This document shows positions 36,268 to 44,875 of a DNA stretch of 64,000 nucleotides, piece by piece. The notes under the pieces are model-generated. The model was not told the DNA's origin. It searched no databases and saw only the letters and a program-made list of their open reading frames with translations. Numbering within the stretch: position 1 is the stretch's first letter; each line of letters starts with the position of its first letter. Source of the DNA: Halobacillus litoralis (GTDB lineage: Bacteria; Bacillota; Bacilli; Bacillales; Halobacillaceae); contig NZ_CP129016.1 of the NCBI RefSeq assembly GCF_020524085.2, forward strand, positions 1,482,001 to 1,546,000, read 5' to 3'. A program made the position numbers and the translations under genes.

Positions 36268-37779
36268 TTGAAATCGAAGTTAGGGATCGCAAGTCTATTA
36301 TTTATCGGAGCGACACTGCTCCTGAAAGTCTCTGGTCTGATCAGGGATATGGTCATTGCCTATTATTTCGGAGATAGTTATGTCGCGGATGCGTATTTAG
36401 CTGCTTTCATTATCCCGAACATGCTCATTCTTTTCATGACGAATGGGATGAAAAATGCGTTAGTACCGAGCTATATCGAATCGGTAGAACAAAATAATGG
36501 AAAGAGATACTTAGGGCAGGTGTTCAAAGGGACGCTCGTCCTTGCCTTCATTCTTTCTGTCATCGGTATGCTGATTGCCCCTGTGCTCATGCCGCTGCTC
36601 TACCCGAACTTTAGTGAAGAAGCGACACAGATTGCGACATGGGTAACAATCATCTTTTTTGCCTGCATCTCCTTTGTCGGGATGAACAGTGTGTTGGAAG
36701 CGTTCTTTGATGCAGAGAGCAAATTCTCCTTATCGATCGTTTCACAAATCATCGTCATCTTAAGCTCGATCGGGGCGGCCTTTTTGTTCGCCAATCAAAT
36801 TGGAGCTTATTCACTTGCACTCGGGTACTTGGCGGGGACGATCTTATCCTTGATCTTTAAGTTGTTCCTCGTTGTCCCGAGAAAAGTGATGGATGTGAAG
36901 CAGAAGATCGACTGGCCGGAGGTTAAACAGTTCTACTGGATCTTCTTACCCGTCGGGCTCACCGTAGCCGTCGGACAGGTAAACTTGATGGTCGGTACGA
37001 TTTTCGCCGGATATCAGGGCGAAGGGGCCGTGACGTACATCAACTACGCGAAAAACCTTGTGCATATGCCACAGGCAATTTTCGGTGTGACGATTGCAAC
37101 GATCATCTTCCCGTTGTTATCAAAAGCGGTCACCGCAAACGACAACGATCAGTTCAAGAAAGGCATCGAAAAGGGACTGACGACGATGTATCTCGTCCTA
37201 CTACCTTCGGTTATCGGGATGATGCTGTTGATGCCCAACTTGATCGAGCTTTTTTACGAACGTGGAGCGTTTTCTAATGAAGCGACGACAGCTACGACCC
37301 AAGTGGCTTACTTTTATTTCGGTTCGGTCGTTTTCTTCAGTTTGAATAACGTCATCAACAAAGGATTCTACACGATGAAGAAAGGCCACCTGATTTTGAT
37401 GATCAGTATCGGATCGATTGCACTCAATGTGGTGTTCAATTTCCTTTTTGCTGAATGGCTCGGATACTTGGGAATTCCACTCGCTGCATCCGTCATGGCT
37501 TTGTTCTACACAGGTGCGTGTTTGATCGTTTTCGTAAAACTCGTCGGTGGACTGGACTTCAAATATTTAACGATCGACTATTTGAAAATTACGTTGGCCG
37601 TTGCTGCGATGAGTGGAGCGGTGATCGGTTTTCAACAGCTGATCACCGATTGGCCGAACATCGTTCAAATCATAACAGTCGCCATCACTGGTGGCGTCGT
37701 GTTTGCCGCTGTTGCTTTTGTATTAAAAACACATGCCTTCTTGTTCTTGCTAAGAAATGTCACGAAACGTAAGGGGTAG
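36268..37779 (+). CDS. murJ: MurJ/MviN-type lipid-linked oligosaccharide flippase
   Basis: The 503-residue protein has about fourteen helices and MviN-family motifs: KVSGLIRDMVIAYYFG near the N-terminus, NMLILFMTNGMKNALVPSY, and ELFYERGAFSNEATTAT. MurJ flips lipid II; homologues in polysaccharide operons may flip other lipid-linked units. The neighbouring deacetylase and GT4 genes hint at the latter, and I cannot decide between them. The start is TTG at 36268 behind AAAGAGGT. The next gene begins 5 bases after the stop. This is a different flippase family branch from the SpoVB-type protein at 8874-10424. Confidence 0.85.
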   Translation: MKSKLGIASLLFIGATLLLKVSGLIRDMVIAYYFGDSYVADAYLAAFIIPNMLILFMTNGMKNALVPSYIESVEQNNGKRYLGQVFKGTLVLAFILSVIGMLIAPVLMPLLYPNFSEEATQIATWVTIIFFACISFVGMNSVLEAFFDAESKFSLSIVSQIIVILSSIGAAFLFANQIGAYSLALGYLAGTILSLIFKLFLVVPRKVMDVKQKIDWPEVKQFYWIFLPVGLTVAVGQVNLMVGTIFAGYQGEGAVTYINYAKNLVHMPQAIFGVTIATIIFPLLSKAVTANDNDQFKKGIEKGLTTMYLVLLPSVIGMMLLMPNLIELFYERGAFSNEATTATTQVAYFYFGSVVFFSLNNVINKGFYTMKKGHLILMISIGSIALNVVFNFLFAEWLGYLGIPLAASVMALFYTGACLIVFVKLVGGLDFKYLTIDYLKITLAVAAMSGAVIGFQQLITDWPNIVQIITVAITGGVVFAAVAFVLKTHAFLFLLRNVTKRKG

Positions 37780-37784
37780 GGATT

Positions 37785-38669
37785 ATGAGTAGAAAAGAAA
37801 CCTTAATGAATATCTCAAGACCGGTCAACCGACCTGTCACGCGCAGAATATTGAAAAGACATTACAGTGCCGATTTAGAGGTCACTTCTATTGAAGGGGA
37901 GAAAAAAGTGCTTGTCCTGGCGCCTCATATGGATGATGAAACCATTGGTCCTGGAGCGACCCTTCGTAAACATGCCGAACATGGAGCGGAAATTCACTGC
38001 CTTTTCATGACCGATGGAGGCGGAAGTGTCAGTGATTTAAGTGAAGAAGAACTGAAGCAAAGCCGGAAAGATGAAATCGATCAAGTGATGGACATTTTGA
38101 AGCTATCCGATGTGTCTTATATGGACCTTCCTGATGGCGGCGTCTCAAGCAGCGAAAAGAATATTCAATTCTTAAAACAGAAGATCGAAGAAGTTTCACC
38201 TGATGTGATTTATACGACACCTTATGTGGATGCCCACACCGATCACACAGCAACCGCCCAGCTTCTCGCGGACACGCTGAAACAAATGGATTACCGAGGA
38301 ATTGTCCGTATGTACGAAATCAATTGCGCGTTTCCACCGGACTTCATCAACTGCCTTGTCGACACATCCGATCAGTACGGTAAGAAAGTACAGGCGACGG
38401 AAATATTCGCTTCACAGGCGATCGCTTTCGACGGATTCCTTGAACTGAACCAATTGAAAGGGAATCTTGCTAAGTCACCCGTTCAATCGGCTGAAGGGTT
38501 TATCCAACTGGACAAGTATGCGTTCATCACACACTGTGACACGCTGAAGGAAAAGGAAATCAACTTCCCGAAAACGTTCAAGCAGGTGAACCGTACGGAC
38601 ACGCTGCTGTGGGCGATTTTCAAAAACTATGACCAGAAAAAAGATTTCTATCGTCACTCGATCAAGTAG
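37785..38669 (+). CDS. PIG-L family (GlcNAc) deacetylase
   Basis: The 294-residue protein shows the zinc-binding motif APHMDDETIGPG (PHPDDE in most relatives, so the Pro is replaced by Met) and the downstream DAHTDHTAT His pair, with FMTDGGGS between. PIG-L enzymes deacetylate GlcNAc on lipid or small-molecule carriers (for example bacillithiol or glycan precursors). In this operon, with a flippase before and a GT4 after, a lipid-linked or surface glycan substrate is likely. BshB-like bacillithiol enzymes are an alternative, but they are usually shorter. The ATG is 5 bases after the murJ stop with AAGGGG upstream. Confidence 0.82.
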   Translation: MSRKETLMNISRPVNRPVTRRILKRHYSADLEVTSIEGEKKVLVLAPHMDDETIGPGATLRKHAEHGAEIHCLFMTDGGGSVSDLSEEELKQSRKDEIDQVMDILKLSDVSYMDLPDGGVSSSEKNIQFLKQKIEEVSPDVIYTTPYVDAHTDHTATAQLLADTLKQMDYRGIVRMYEINCAFPPDFINCLVDTSDQYGKKVQATEIFASQAIAFDGFLELNQLKGNLAKSPVQSAEGFIQLDKYAFITHCDTLKEKEINFPKTFKQVNRTDTLLWAIFKNYDQKKDFYRHSIK

Positions 38670-38689
38670 TGGCCGGGGAGGATTCATCT

Positions 38690-39775
38690 ATGAGTAAACG
38701 TGTACTAGTCATCAGTAATATGTATCCCAGCCGGAAGAACCCGACCTACGGCATCTTCGTAAGGAACCAGGTCGAAGCTTTGAAGAAAAAGGGGCTGAAC
38801 ATCGACACGGCTGTGAACCGTGATAACCGAGGCGGGAAGGTCAACCTTTTGAAAAAGTATGGCCTTTGGTTCCTGAAAACGATCAGTAAACTGCCGGCCG
38901 GCCGTAACTACGATGTCGTCCATGCCCATTATATCTTTCCGAGTGGGCTGCCTGCTCTCTTGTTCAAAAAGCTCTTTGGGACGAAGTTGATTGTTACCTC
39001 CCACGGCGGAGACCTCGATCAGATGGCGAAAAAGAACAAGTGGATCCGGAAGATGACGGGATACATTTTGAAAGAAGCGGACCATGTCATTGTTGTTGGT
39101 GAAGCGTTGAAAGAAGAAGTCATTCAAGGCTTTGGTATTGCTGAGTCGAATGTTTCAGTTATTAACATGGGAGTGAACCGAAACGTCTTCGCTCCGAGGT
39201 CGAAAGAGGAGACGAAACAGGAACTCAACCTTGCAGCTGAAGATCGTCACATTCTTTTTGTCGGGAACTTGATTGAAGCGAAGGGGTTACGTGAATTAGT
39301 GGACGCTTTCCAGGCTTTGAATGATAGAGAAGGGAATCTCCAACTTCATATCATCGGAAGCAAGAAGAGTGAGAGTTTCTTACAGGAATTGAAGTCTTCC
39401 ATTCAACGCGATCAAAAAGACCGCATTCATTTCCATGGACCGAAAGATCAGGCGACTGTCGGGAAGTGGATGGCAGCGGTGGACCTTTTCGTCCTGCCTT
39501 CCCATATCGAAGGGTTCGGACTTGTCGCGCTTGAAGCGATGTCTGCCCATACTCCTGTCGTCGCTTCTGATGTCGGTGGATTGTCTTATCTCTTGAAAGA
39601 CGGAGCGGGCGAGCTTGTGCAGCCGAAAGATGCCCGGGCTCTTGAAGAAGGCATGGAGAAAGTCCTAAACGATTCTTCTTTAAGAAATGCCAGGATTGAA
39701 AAAGGAGAACAGCTTGCCCAGGAGAATGATGAAGAAGTTATGCTGGAACGGATCATCAATATTTATAATAAATGA
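38690..39775 (+). CDS. Family 4 glycosyltransferase
   Basis: The 361-residue GT-B protein has an N-terminal acceptor domain (VISNMYPSRKNPTYG, DVVHAHYIFPSG, TSHGGDLDQ) and a C-terminal Glycos_transf_1 domain (FVGNLIEAKGLRELVDAF, PSHIEGFGLVALEAMSAHTPV) with the E-x7-E motif. It probably uses a nucleotide sugar donor to extend a lipid-linked or surface glycan; the sugars are not readable. The ATG at 38690 follows GGGGAGG; a GTG at 38669 that overlaps the previous stop lies upstream of that site. It is the last gene of the three-gene operon and ends at a hairpin shared with the convergent B-repeat gene. Confidence 0.87.
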   Translation: MSKRVLVISNMYPSRKNPTYGIFVRNQVEALKKKGLNIDTAVNRDNRGGKVNLLKKYGLWFLKTISKLPAGRNYDVVHAHYIFPSGLPALLFKKLFGTKLIVTSHGGDLDQMAKKNKWIRKMTGYILKEADHVIVVGEALKEEVIQGFGIAESNVSVINMGVNRNVFAPRSKEETKQELNLAAEDRHILFVGNLIEAKGLRELVDAFQALNDREGNLQLHIIGSKKSESFLQELKSSIQRDQKDRIHFHGPKDQATVGKWMAAVDLFVLPSHIEGFGLVALEAMSAHTPVVASDVGGLSYLLKDGAGELVQPKDARALEEGMEKVLNDSSLRNARIEKGEQLAQENDEEVMLERIINIYNK

Positions 39776-39781
39776 AACTAG

Positions 39782-39816
39782 AAAAGCCACGAGATCATAG
39801 AGAGCTCATGGCTTTT
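39782..39816. terminator. Bidirectional terminator between GT4 and B-repeat protein genes
   Basis: A 15-bp stem with two mismatches (AAAAGCCACGAGATC against GAGCTCATGGCTTTT) lies between the two stops. Confidence 0.7.
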
Positions 39817-39819
39817 CCT

Positions 39820-41781
39820 TTATTCTTCCTCTGATGAGGAGTCGGTGACTTGTTCAAATACCGCTGTGACGTGTTTATCCCTGTTCATGGTGATGGATGA
39901 ACTTGCAGAACTTCCTGAGCGATCGCCTTCCCAGCGGACAAATGTCCATCCCTCAGCGGGAATCGCCTGGAACGTAATACTTTCTCCTGCTTGAACCGTC
40001 CGTTTAGCAACTCTAATATATCCTTGTCCATCCGTAGATGTCGTTAAAGTGTACATTTCCGGTTCTGGATCTGGTTCGGGCTCAGGATCTGGCTCTGGGG
40101 ATGCTTCCTCCTTAAAGACCGCTCTTACAGAATAATCACTGTTCATCCTTAAGGTAATATTCATGGAGGTGCTATTCACATCTCCTTTCCATCCTGCAAA
40201 AGTGTAACCGTCCGCAGGCGTGGCCGATAAGTTGACGAGGGTTCCTTCGTCGAAACGGCTGCCGGATTTATTTTTTTGGACGGAGCCATTCCCGCTTTTC
40301 TGGACACTCAATCGATAGGTGACAGCTTCAGAAGGTAAATCGTCTTCGTTTTCCTCTTCCTCTTCTATTTGCTCCTCATCCTCTTGTTCTTCATCTTTAA
40401 CAAAAACCGCACGTAAGGACTTTTCCTCGTCCATCGTCAATTCAATATTCTGTTGTGAACTCGTAACATCGCCTTCCCAGCCTTCAAACGTCCAGCCCGG
40501 TTCAGGCCGTGCTCTTAGAGAAATCGTTTCGTTATGAGCAAAAGAGGTAGCAAGGGAATCTCTATAGACTTCTCCTTCTCCAGAAATGCTCAGACGGAGG
40601 TCATGACTACCGGATTCGAATACGGCGGTTACGTTCAAGTGCCCGTCTATCGTATGCTTAACCGGGTTCTCACTTCCTTGAAGATCGCCCTTCCATCGGA
40701 CGAACTCCCATCCTTCTTCGCCAAACGCTTCTAATTGAATGTCTTCTCCTGGCTCGTATTCCTCTTTGTCAGGAGATACTTGGATGCGGCCTTCACCTTC
40801 GACATAGGTCTGAACGTAAGACTCTCCATCGCCTTCTACGATGATTTCCCACTCCTTCGTAAAGTCTTCAAAGGAAAGGATCAAGACATCTTTTCCAGCT
40901 TCAACTGCTTCAAGAGTTACTTTTTGATCATCGGTGAATTGTACGGCGACATTCCCTTCTGTCGTAGACCATTCGGGCTCAAAACTCATGTTCTTCCCTG
41001 AAGCATCCTCACCCGTCACTTCAAGATTTAATGTTTCTCCAACGGCGAGTGGTTCCGGATCTCCTGGAGTGATTTCAACTTCAGAGAGAAGCTGGTCGAC
41101 AACTTCCATTGTCACATTCTCTTCAAGGGCTTTCCATTCCACTTCAACCGAAGTTTCTCCCAGCTGTTCTCCGGTAAATAACACGGCAGGGGAATCCTCT
41201 AACTTTGAGAGGGTGCCTACCTTCTCATCTTCTACAACATAATCAGCTTGAAGGGGTACACGTTTGCCTTCTTTGTTCTCCCACACCAGTGACAATTCTT
41301 GATCGAATCCCTTTTGTACCCGGTTTCTTTCCATATGTAAGTAAATCTTGTCCGTTAACTGCTGAAAAGCATCATTGATTTCTTCTGTTCCCGCATACGT
41401 CTTTCCTTTTTCCAGCGTTTCGTAGGAATTCTCTATATCTTCACTTTCTAGGAAAAGATCAGATAAGAACAGGTAGAGAGAAGACTCCTCTGGATTTTGG
41501 TAGATTCCCTGCTGCAAGGTTTTGATCGCTTGTTCTGTCTGCTCGAGTGCTGCATGGGATAGCGACAATTCTGTTATGGCTGCTGTGTGACCAGCGTCTT
41601 TCCGGAGCACTTGTTCATAGAGGGGTATGCTTTTTTTGTAGTCTTTCGCTTCATAGGCCTCTTTCGCCTCCGAGTATAAGGTGTTCAGTGTGTTCGCTCC
41701 AACGGCTTTCATTGTAAAAAACGTCCCTGCTCCTATAACGGCTAGAGCAAGCACAAGTATAGCAAACGCTTTTTTATTCAT
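39820..41781 (-). CDS. Membrane-anchored surface protein with TPR region and four B-repeats
   Basis: The 653-residue protein has an N-terminal membrane anchor (about 5-27) without a clear cleavage site, a TPR-like helical region (about 28-165: LYSEAKEAYEAKDYKKSIPL), a beta-rich middle (about 165-325) and four copies of the bacterial repeat also found in InlB-like proteins (about 330-645). Each repeat ends in a motif such as GWEFVRWKGD ... VTAVF. Acidic or Pro-rich linkers (EEEEENEDD, EPDPEPEPDPEPE) separate the last three repeats. It is probably an outward-facing binding protein; no enzymatic motif is visible. The ATG at 41781 follows AAAGGG. It faces away from the exopolysaccharide cluster. 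Confidence 0.75.
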   Translation of the reverse strand: MNKKAFAILVLALAVIGAGTFFTMKAVGANTLNTLYSEAKEAYEAKDYKKSIPLYEQVLRKDAGHTAAITELSLSHAALEQTEQAIKTLQQGIYQNPEESSLYLFLSDLFLESEDIENSYETLEKGKTYAGTEEINDAFQQLTDKIYLHMERNRVQKGFDQELSLVWENKEGKRVPLQADYVVEDEKVGTLSKLEDSPAVLFTGEQLGETSVEVEWKALEENVTMEVVDQLLSEVEITPGDPEPLAVGETLNLEVTGEDASGKNMSFEPEWSTTEGNVAVQFTDDQKVTLEAVEAGKDVLILSFEDFTKEWEIIVEGDGESYVQTYVEGEGRIQVSPDKEEYEPGEDIQLEAFGEEGWEFVRWKGDLQGSENPVKHTIDGHLNVTAVFESGSHDLRLSISGEGEVYRDSLATSFAHNETISLRARPEPGWTFEGWEGDVTSSQQNIELTMDEEKSLRAVFVKDEEQEDEEQIEEEEENEDDLPSEAVTYRLSVQKSGNGSVQKNKSGSRFDEGTLVNLSATPADGYTFAGWKGDVNSTSMNITLRMNSDYSVRAVFKEEASPEPDPEPEPDPEPEMYTLTTSTDGQGYIRVAKRTVQAGESITFQAIPAEGWTFVRWEGDRSGSSASSSITMNRDKHVTAVFEQVTDSSSEEE

Positions 41782-42087
41782 GGACCACATCCCTTTCTCA
41801 TCTTGATTATTATCCATCATTATACAACGTCCCGACAATGATTTGGGTCGTAATCCATAATTTTCTGTTGAATCTTGTTGATTCTGCCTATTTTTATAGT
41901 TCATTAGAATTAAAAACTATTCATCTTATTCATAGATTCAAAGATCATCCGATGTTTGTAAAAGGGGAGTATTGAACTGTTTTTTGTAAAGCAATTGAAA
42001 AAAATGTCATGTTTCCCCTTAACGCAAGAGAGCATTATGCTATAATGTCCTTATTGTGTAAATTTCGACAAAAATGGAGGTACACCT
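41782..42087. other. Divergent promoter region upstream of the exopolysaccharide cluster
   Basis: About 300 bases without a supported gene. A TATAAT for the B-repeat gene reads on the minus strand at 41819-41824, and an extended -10 for the chain-length regulator lies at 42038-42046. Confidence 0.45.
42038..42046 (+). promoter_or_regulatory. Extended -10 promoter of the exopolysaccharide cluster
   Basis: TGCTATAAT lies 42 bases upstream of the capA-like ATG; the -35 region (CTTAAC) is weak. Confidence 0.55.
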
Positions 42088-42849
42088 ATGGAAGAAACGA
42101 TTTCCTTGAAAGAAATTTTCGAGGTCCTTAAGAAGCGAATCTGGATGATTATCAGTCTAGCTGTCGGGGCAGCTGCACTCAGTGCACTTATTACATTCTT
42201 TGTTCTTACCCCGTCCTATGAAGCATCCTCTCAGTTCATTGTTAATCAGTCCCAGGATCAGTCGCAGAATGCCGCTTATGATATCAACGATATCCGCACA
42301 AACGTGGAATTGATCAATACATATAACGTGATCATCAAGAGCCCACGCATTTTGACAGAAGTCTCTGATGAATTAGGGTTGAATATGACAGCCGGGCAGC
42401 TGGCTGACAAAATTCAAGTAGGCAATGAGCAGGAATCCCAGGTGGTGAATGTGACCGCTACCGATACCAATCCGCAGCGCGCTGTAGACATTGCGAATAC
42501 CGTTGTCAATGTATTCAAAGGAGAAGTCCCTCAGCTTATGAATGGGGTCGACAATATCAATATCTTAACAGAGGCTGAGCTAGGTCCTAATCCAGCACCT
42601 GTGAGTCCGAATACTGCACTTAATATTGCGATCGCCCTTGTTGTCGGTACGATGATTGGTGTCGGTCTGGCCTTCCTGCTGGAATACTTAGACAATACGA
42701 TCAAGCAAGAAGAAGATATTGAAGAAATCCTTGGCCTTCCGGTCCTAGGCGTTGTCTCTACCATTTCTGAGAAAGATCTCCCAAAGAAGAATCCGGCACG
42801 TGGAAGAGCGAAAGTGTCAGAAATCAGAGGTGAATCCGTTGGTACGTAA
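42088..42849 (+). CDS. Polysaccharide co-polymerase (Wzz/CapA/YveK), kinase activator
   Basis: The 253-residue protein has two membrane helices (about 20-41 and 172-195) flanking an extracellular Wzz domain (YEASSQFIVNQS, VVNVTATDTNPQRA), with the Pro-rich motif NPAPVSPN just before the second helix. In Firmicutes this short Wzz protein activates the separate tyrosine kinase through its cytoplasmic tail and sets chain length. The ATG follows GGAGGT. Its 3' end overlaps the kinase gene by 11 bases. It heads the exopolysaccharide cluster. Confidence 0.92.
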   Translation: MEETISLKEIFEVLKKRIWMIISLAVGAAALSALITFFVLTPSYEASSQFIVNQSQDQSQNAAYDINDIRTNVELINTYNVIIKSPRILTEVSDELGLNMTAGQLADKIQVGNEQESQVVNVTATDTNPQRAVDIANTVVNVFKGEVPQLMNGVDNINILTEAELGPNPAPVSPNTALNIAIALVVGTMIGVGLAFLLEYLDNTIKQEEDIEEILGLPVLGVVSTISEKDLPKKNPARGRAKVSEIRGESVGT

Positions 42850-43537
42850 GAAAAAGAACACCATGAATACAAAAGCCAGAAACCTGATTGCTGAAGACAA
42901 TCCCAAATCACCGATTGCTGAGCAATATCGGACCATCCGTACAAACTTACAATTTACATCGGTCGATCACGAATTAGAAACCATGCTCGTAACCTCCGCC
43001 GGACCTTCTGAGGGTAAGTCCATGACGACAGCGAATACGGCTGCCGTATTCGCCCAACAACAGAAAAGAACGCTGCTGGTCGATGCAGACATGCGGAAAC
43101 CGACGGTTCAGTATACGTTCCGTATTCAAAATATGCTGGGGTTGAGTAATTATCTAGCCGGTACACAGCGTGTGAAAGACCTCGTCAACACGACCCACGT
43201 GGATTATCTGGATGTCATTACGAGTGGCCCGGTACCTCCGAATCCTTCCGAATTACTGGGCTCTCATAAGATGGAGCAGTTCATAAACGAAGCGAAACAG
43301 CATTACGACATGATCATTTTTGATACACCACCGGTTCTAGCTGTGACAGACTCCCAGGTACTATCCAACTACGTCGATGGTGTCCTCCTTGTGGTGCGAA
43401 GCAAACAGACAGAAAAAGAAGCGGCCGCAAAAGCCAAAGAAAAACTGGATCAAGCGAAAGCTAATGTGCTCGGGGTTGTGTTGAACGACCAGGAGATCAC
43501 ATCTTCAAGCAATTACTATTATTATTACGGTCAATAA
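42839..43537 (+). CDS. Bacterial tyrosine kinase of the CapB/YveL/EpsB type
   Basis: The 232-residue protein has the P-loop tyrosine kinase motifs Walker A (SAGPSEGKSMTTA), Walker A' (LLVDADMRKPT) and Walker B (MIIFDTPPV), and a C-terminal tyrosine cluster (SNYYYYYGQ) that is the autophosphorylation site in this family. It regulates polymer assembly with the Wzz partner. The start chosen is TTG at 42839, 8 bases after AGAGG within the end of the upstream gene; the frame is open further upstream, but no other start has a ribosome binding site. A UUCG hairpin terminates the two-gene unit. Confidence 0.92.
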   Translation: MVRKKKNTMNTKARNLIAEDNPKSPIAEQYRTIRTNLQFTSVDHELETMLVTSAGPSEGKSMTTANTAAVFAQQQKRTLLVDADMRKPTVQYTFRIQNMLGLSNYLAGTQRVKDLVNTTHVDYLDVITSGPVPPNPSELLGSHKMEQFINEAKQHYDMIIFDTPPVLAVTDSQVLSNYVDGVLLVVRSKQTEKEAAAKAKEKLDQAKANVLGVVLNDQEITSSSNYYYYYGQ

Positions 43538-43540
43538 GAG

Positions 43541-43568
43541 AAAGAAGAGTCTTCGGACTCTTCTTTTT
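43541..43568 (+). terminator. Terminator after the tyrosine kinase gene
   Basis: An 11-bp stem closed by a TTCG tetraloop (AAGAGTC-TTCG-GACTCTT) is followed by TTTTT. Confidence 0.88.
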
Positions 43569-43665
43569 GATATTCAAAATAATTATCAAAATTGTTACAA
43601 ATATGAAAATAAACTGTAAAATTTTAAAAAACTAGTAAGCTAGTGTTTAAAAATGTGTCGGATAT

Positions 43666-43674
43666 TGCTATAAT
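43666..43674 (+). promoter_or_regulatory. Extended -10 promoter of the tyrosine phosphatase gene
   Basis: TGCTATAAT lies 55 bases upstream of the TTG start. An inverted repeat ACTAG-TAAG-CTAGT lies at 43631-43644, near the -35 position. Confidence 0.5.
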
Positions 43675-43728
43675 CTAGCTTGGTATTTAAAGTTTGTCTG
43701 TAAAATAATAGAAAGGGGGGTGGGTCTT

Positions 43729-44498
43729 TTGATAGATATTCATAGTCATATCTTGCCTGGCGTGGATGATGGGGCACAAACCATAGAGGAAAGCGTCCAG
43801 ATGGCTGAAGCCGCGGTCGCTGACGGCATTCGAACCATCATTGCTACCCCTCATCATAAAAATGGGGCTTACGATAACTATAAGAACGACATCCTCATCC
43901 AAGTCAATGAATTGAATCGAACGTTTCAGGAGCGGGGCATTGAACTTGAAGTTCTGCCTGGCCAGGAAACGAGAATCTATGGCGAGATGATTGAAGGCTT
44001 GCAACAGGAAGAAGTCTTACCATTGAATCAGGAAAGTAATTACGTATTTGTTGAATTTCCATCGGGCAGCATCCCCCCCGTTATGCGAATCAACTATTCT
44101 TTGATTTGCAGGTAGCTGGTTATTCCCCGATCATTGTTCATCCGGAGCGGAACAAAGCGATCATGGAGAACCCAGACCTTTTATATTCGTTCGTTAAGCA
44201 TGGAGCTTACGTCCAGTTGACAGCCGCTAGTGTTTGCGGAAAGTTCGGGAAGAAAATCAAAAAGTTTTCAGAACAACTGCTGGAAGCGAACCTGGCGCAT
44301 CTGATTGCCAGTGATGCTCACAATACGGGTTCCCGAGGCTTCTGTATGACAGAAGCTTATAGTGAAATCAGAGGTACATTCGGTCTTGATTTCGTTTATC
44401 TCTTATCAGAGAATGCGGAAGATGTTCTGGTTGGAAGAGCCTTGCAGGCAGAGCCACCGCACCATGTGAAAAAGAAGAAAATATTCGGTTTGTTCTAA
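43729..44498 (+). pseudogene. PHP-type tyrosine-protein phosphatase (CpsB/CapC/YwqE), frameshifted
   Basis: Metal-binding motifs DIHSHILPGVDDG and ATPHH lie in the first frame; HPERN and SDAHNTGSRG lie in another. Removing two C from the C7 run at 44073-44079 joins them as IPRYANQLFFDLQVAGYSP, giving a normal 255-residue PHP-domain phosphatase. This enzyme dephosphorylates the CapB-type kinase and closes the regulatory cycle. The start is probably TTG at 43729 after AAAGGGGGG, giving the family's usual M-I-D-I-H start. The +2 insertion in a C run may be a real phase-variation tract or, like the other homopolymer shifts in this window, a sequencing error. Confidence 0.87.
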
Positions 44499-44503
44499 TA
44501 GGA

Positions 44504-44543
44504 ATAAAGAGGTAATCATTAATAACTGTGATTACCTCTTTAT
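44504..44543 (+). terminator. Terminator after the phosphatase gene
   Basis: A perfect 15-bp stem (ATAAAGAGGTAATCA and complement) with a 10-base loop ends in TTTAT. Confidence 0.75.
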
Positions 44544-44654
44544 ATGAATATAAGAGTTTCTTAAAAAAGAAAACGCTTTTTTATAATTTTTTACAAAAAA
44601 TATAAAAAATCTGCAAAATTCTACTTTTATGCCCTTTTAAGCATTCATAGATAT

Positions 44655-44663
44655 TGGTACAAT
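44655..44663 (+). promoter_or_regulatory. Extended -10 promoter of the capD-galU operon
   Basis: TGGTACAAT lies 57 bases upstream of the small open frame at 44720. The region upstream is very AT-rich (A and T tracts at 44560-44640), like an UP element. Confidence 0.5.
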
Positions 44664-44719
44664 GTGGATTGTTACAAGAAAGTTACAAAAACATGAGTGG
44701 AATCAGAGGAGATGTATGA

Positions 44720-44875
44720 ATGGAGGAAGAAAAGCAATTAACGAATTCAGCAATCAAAACCATTCGACACAATAAGTATCAAGCACCCGAATGGAATATT
44801 AATTTATCGGAAAAAGAAATACATAAGGCGATTGATCAAAGAAAGAGGAGGAATTCAAGTGCCCAACGCATATAA
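44720..44875 (+). CDS. Small 51-residue open frame overlapping the capD start
   Basis: ATG at 44720 follows AGAGGAGA at ideal spacing and encodes MEEEKQLTNSAIKTIRHNKY, then a second half with the charged helix LSEKEIHKAIDQRKRRN, ending at TAA 44873-44875. It overlaps the GTG start of the capD gene by 17 bases, and the AGGAGG ribosome binding site of capD lies inside it. I do not recognise the protein: it has no signal peptide and no membrane segment. It could be a genuine small protein, a leader frame that couples translation to capD, or a decayed gene. Confidence 0.45.
   Translation: MEEEKQLTNSAIKTIRHNKYQAPEWNINLSEKEIHKAIDQRKRRNSSAQRI

Noticed and set aside
40040..40110. Short repeats that could suggest a CRISPR or satellite
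   Set aside because: They are the Pro-Glu-Pro-Asp linker codons of the B-repeat protein and have no spacer structure.
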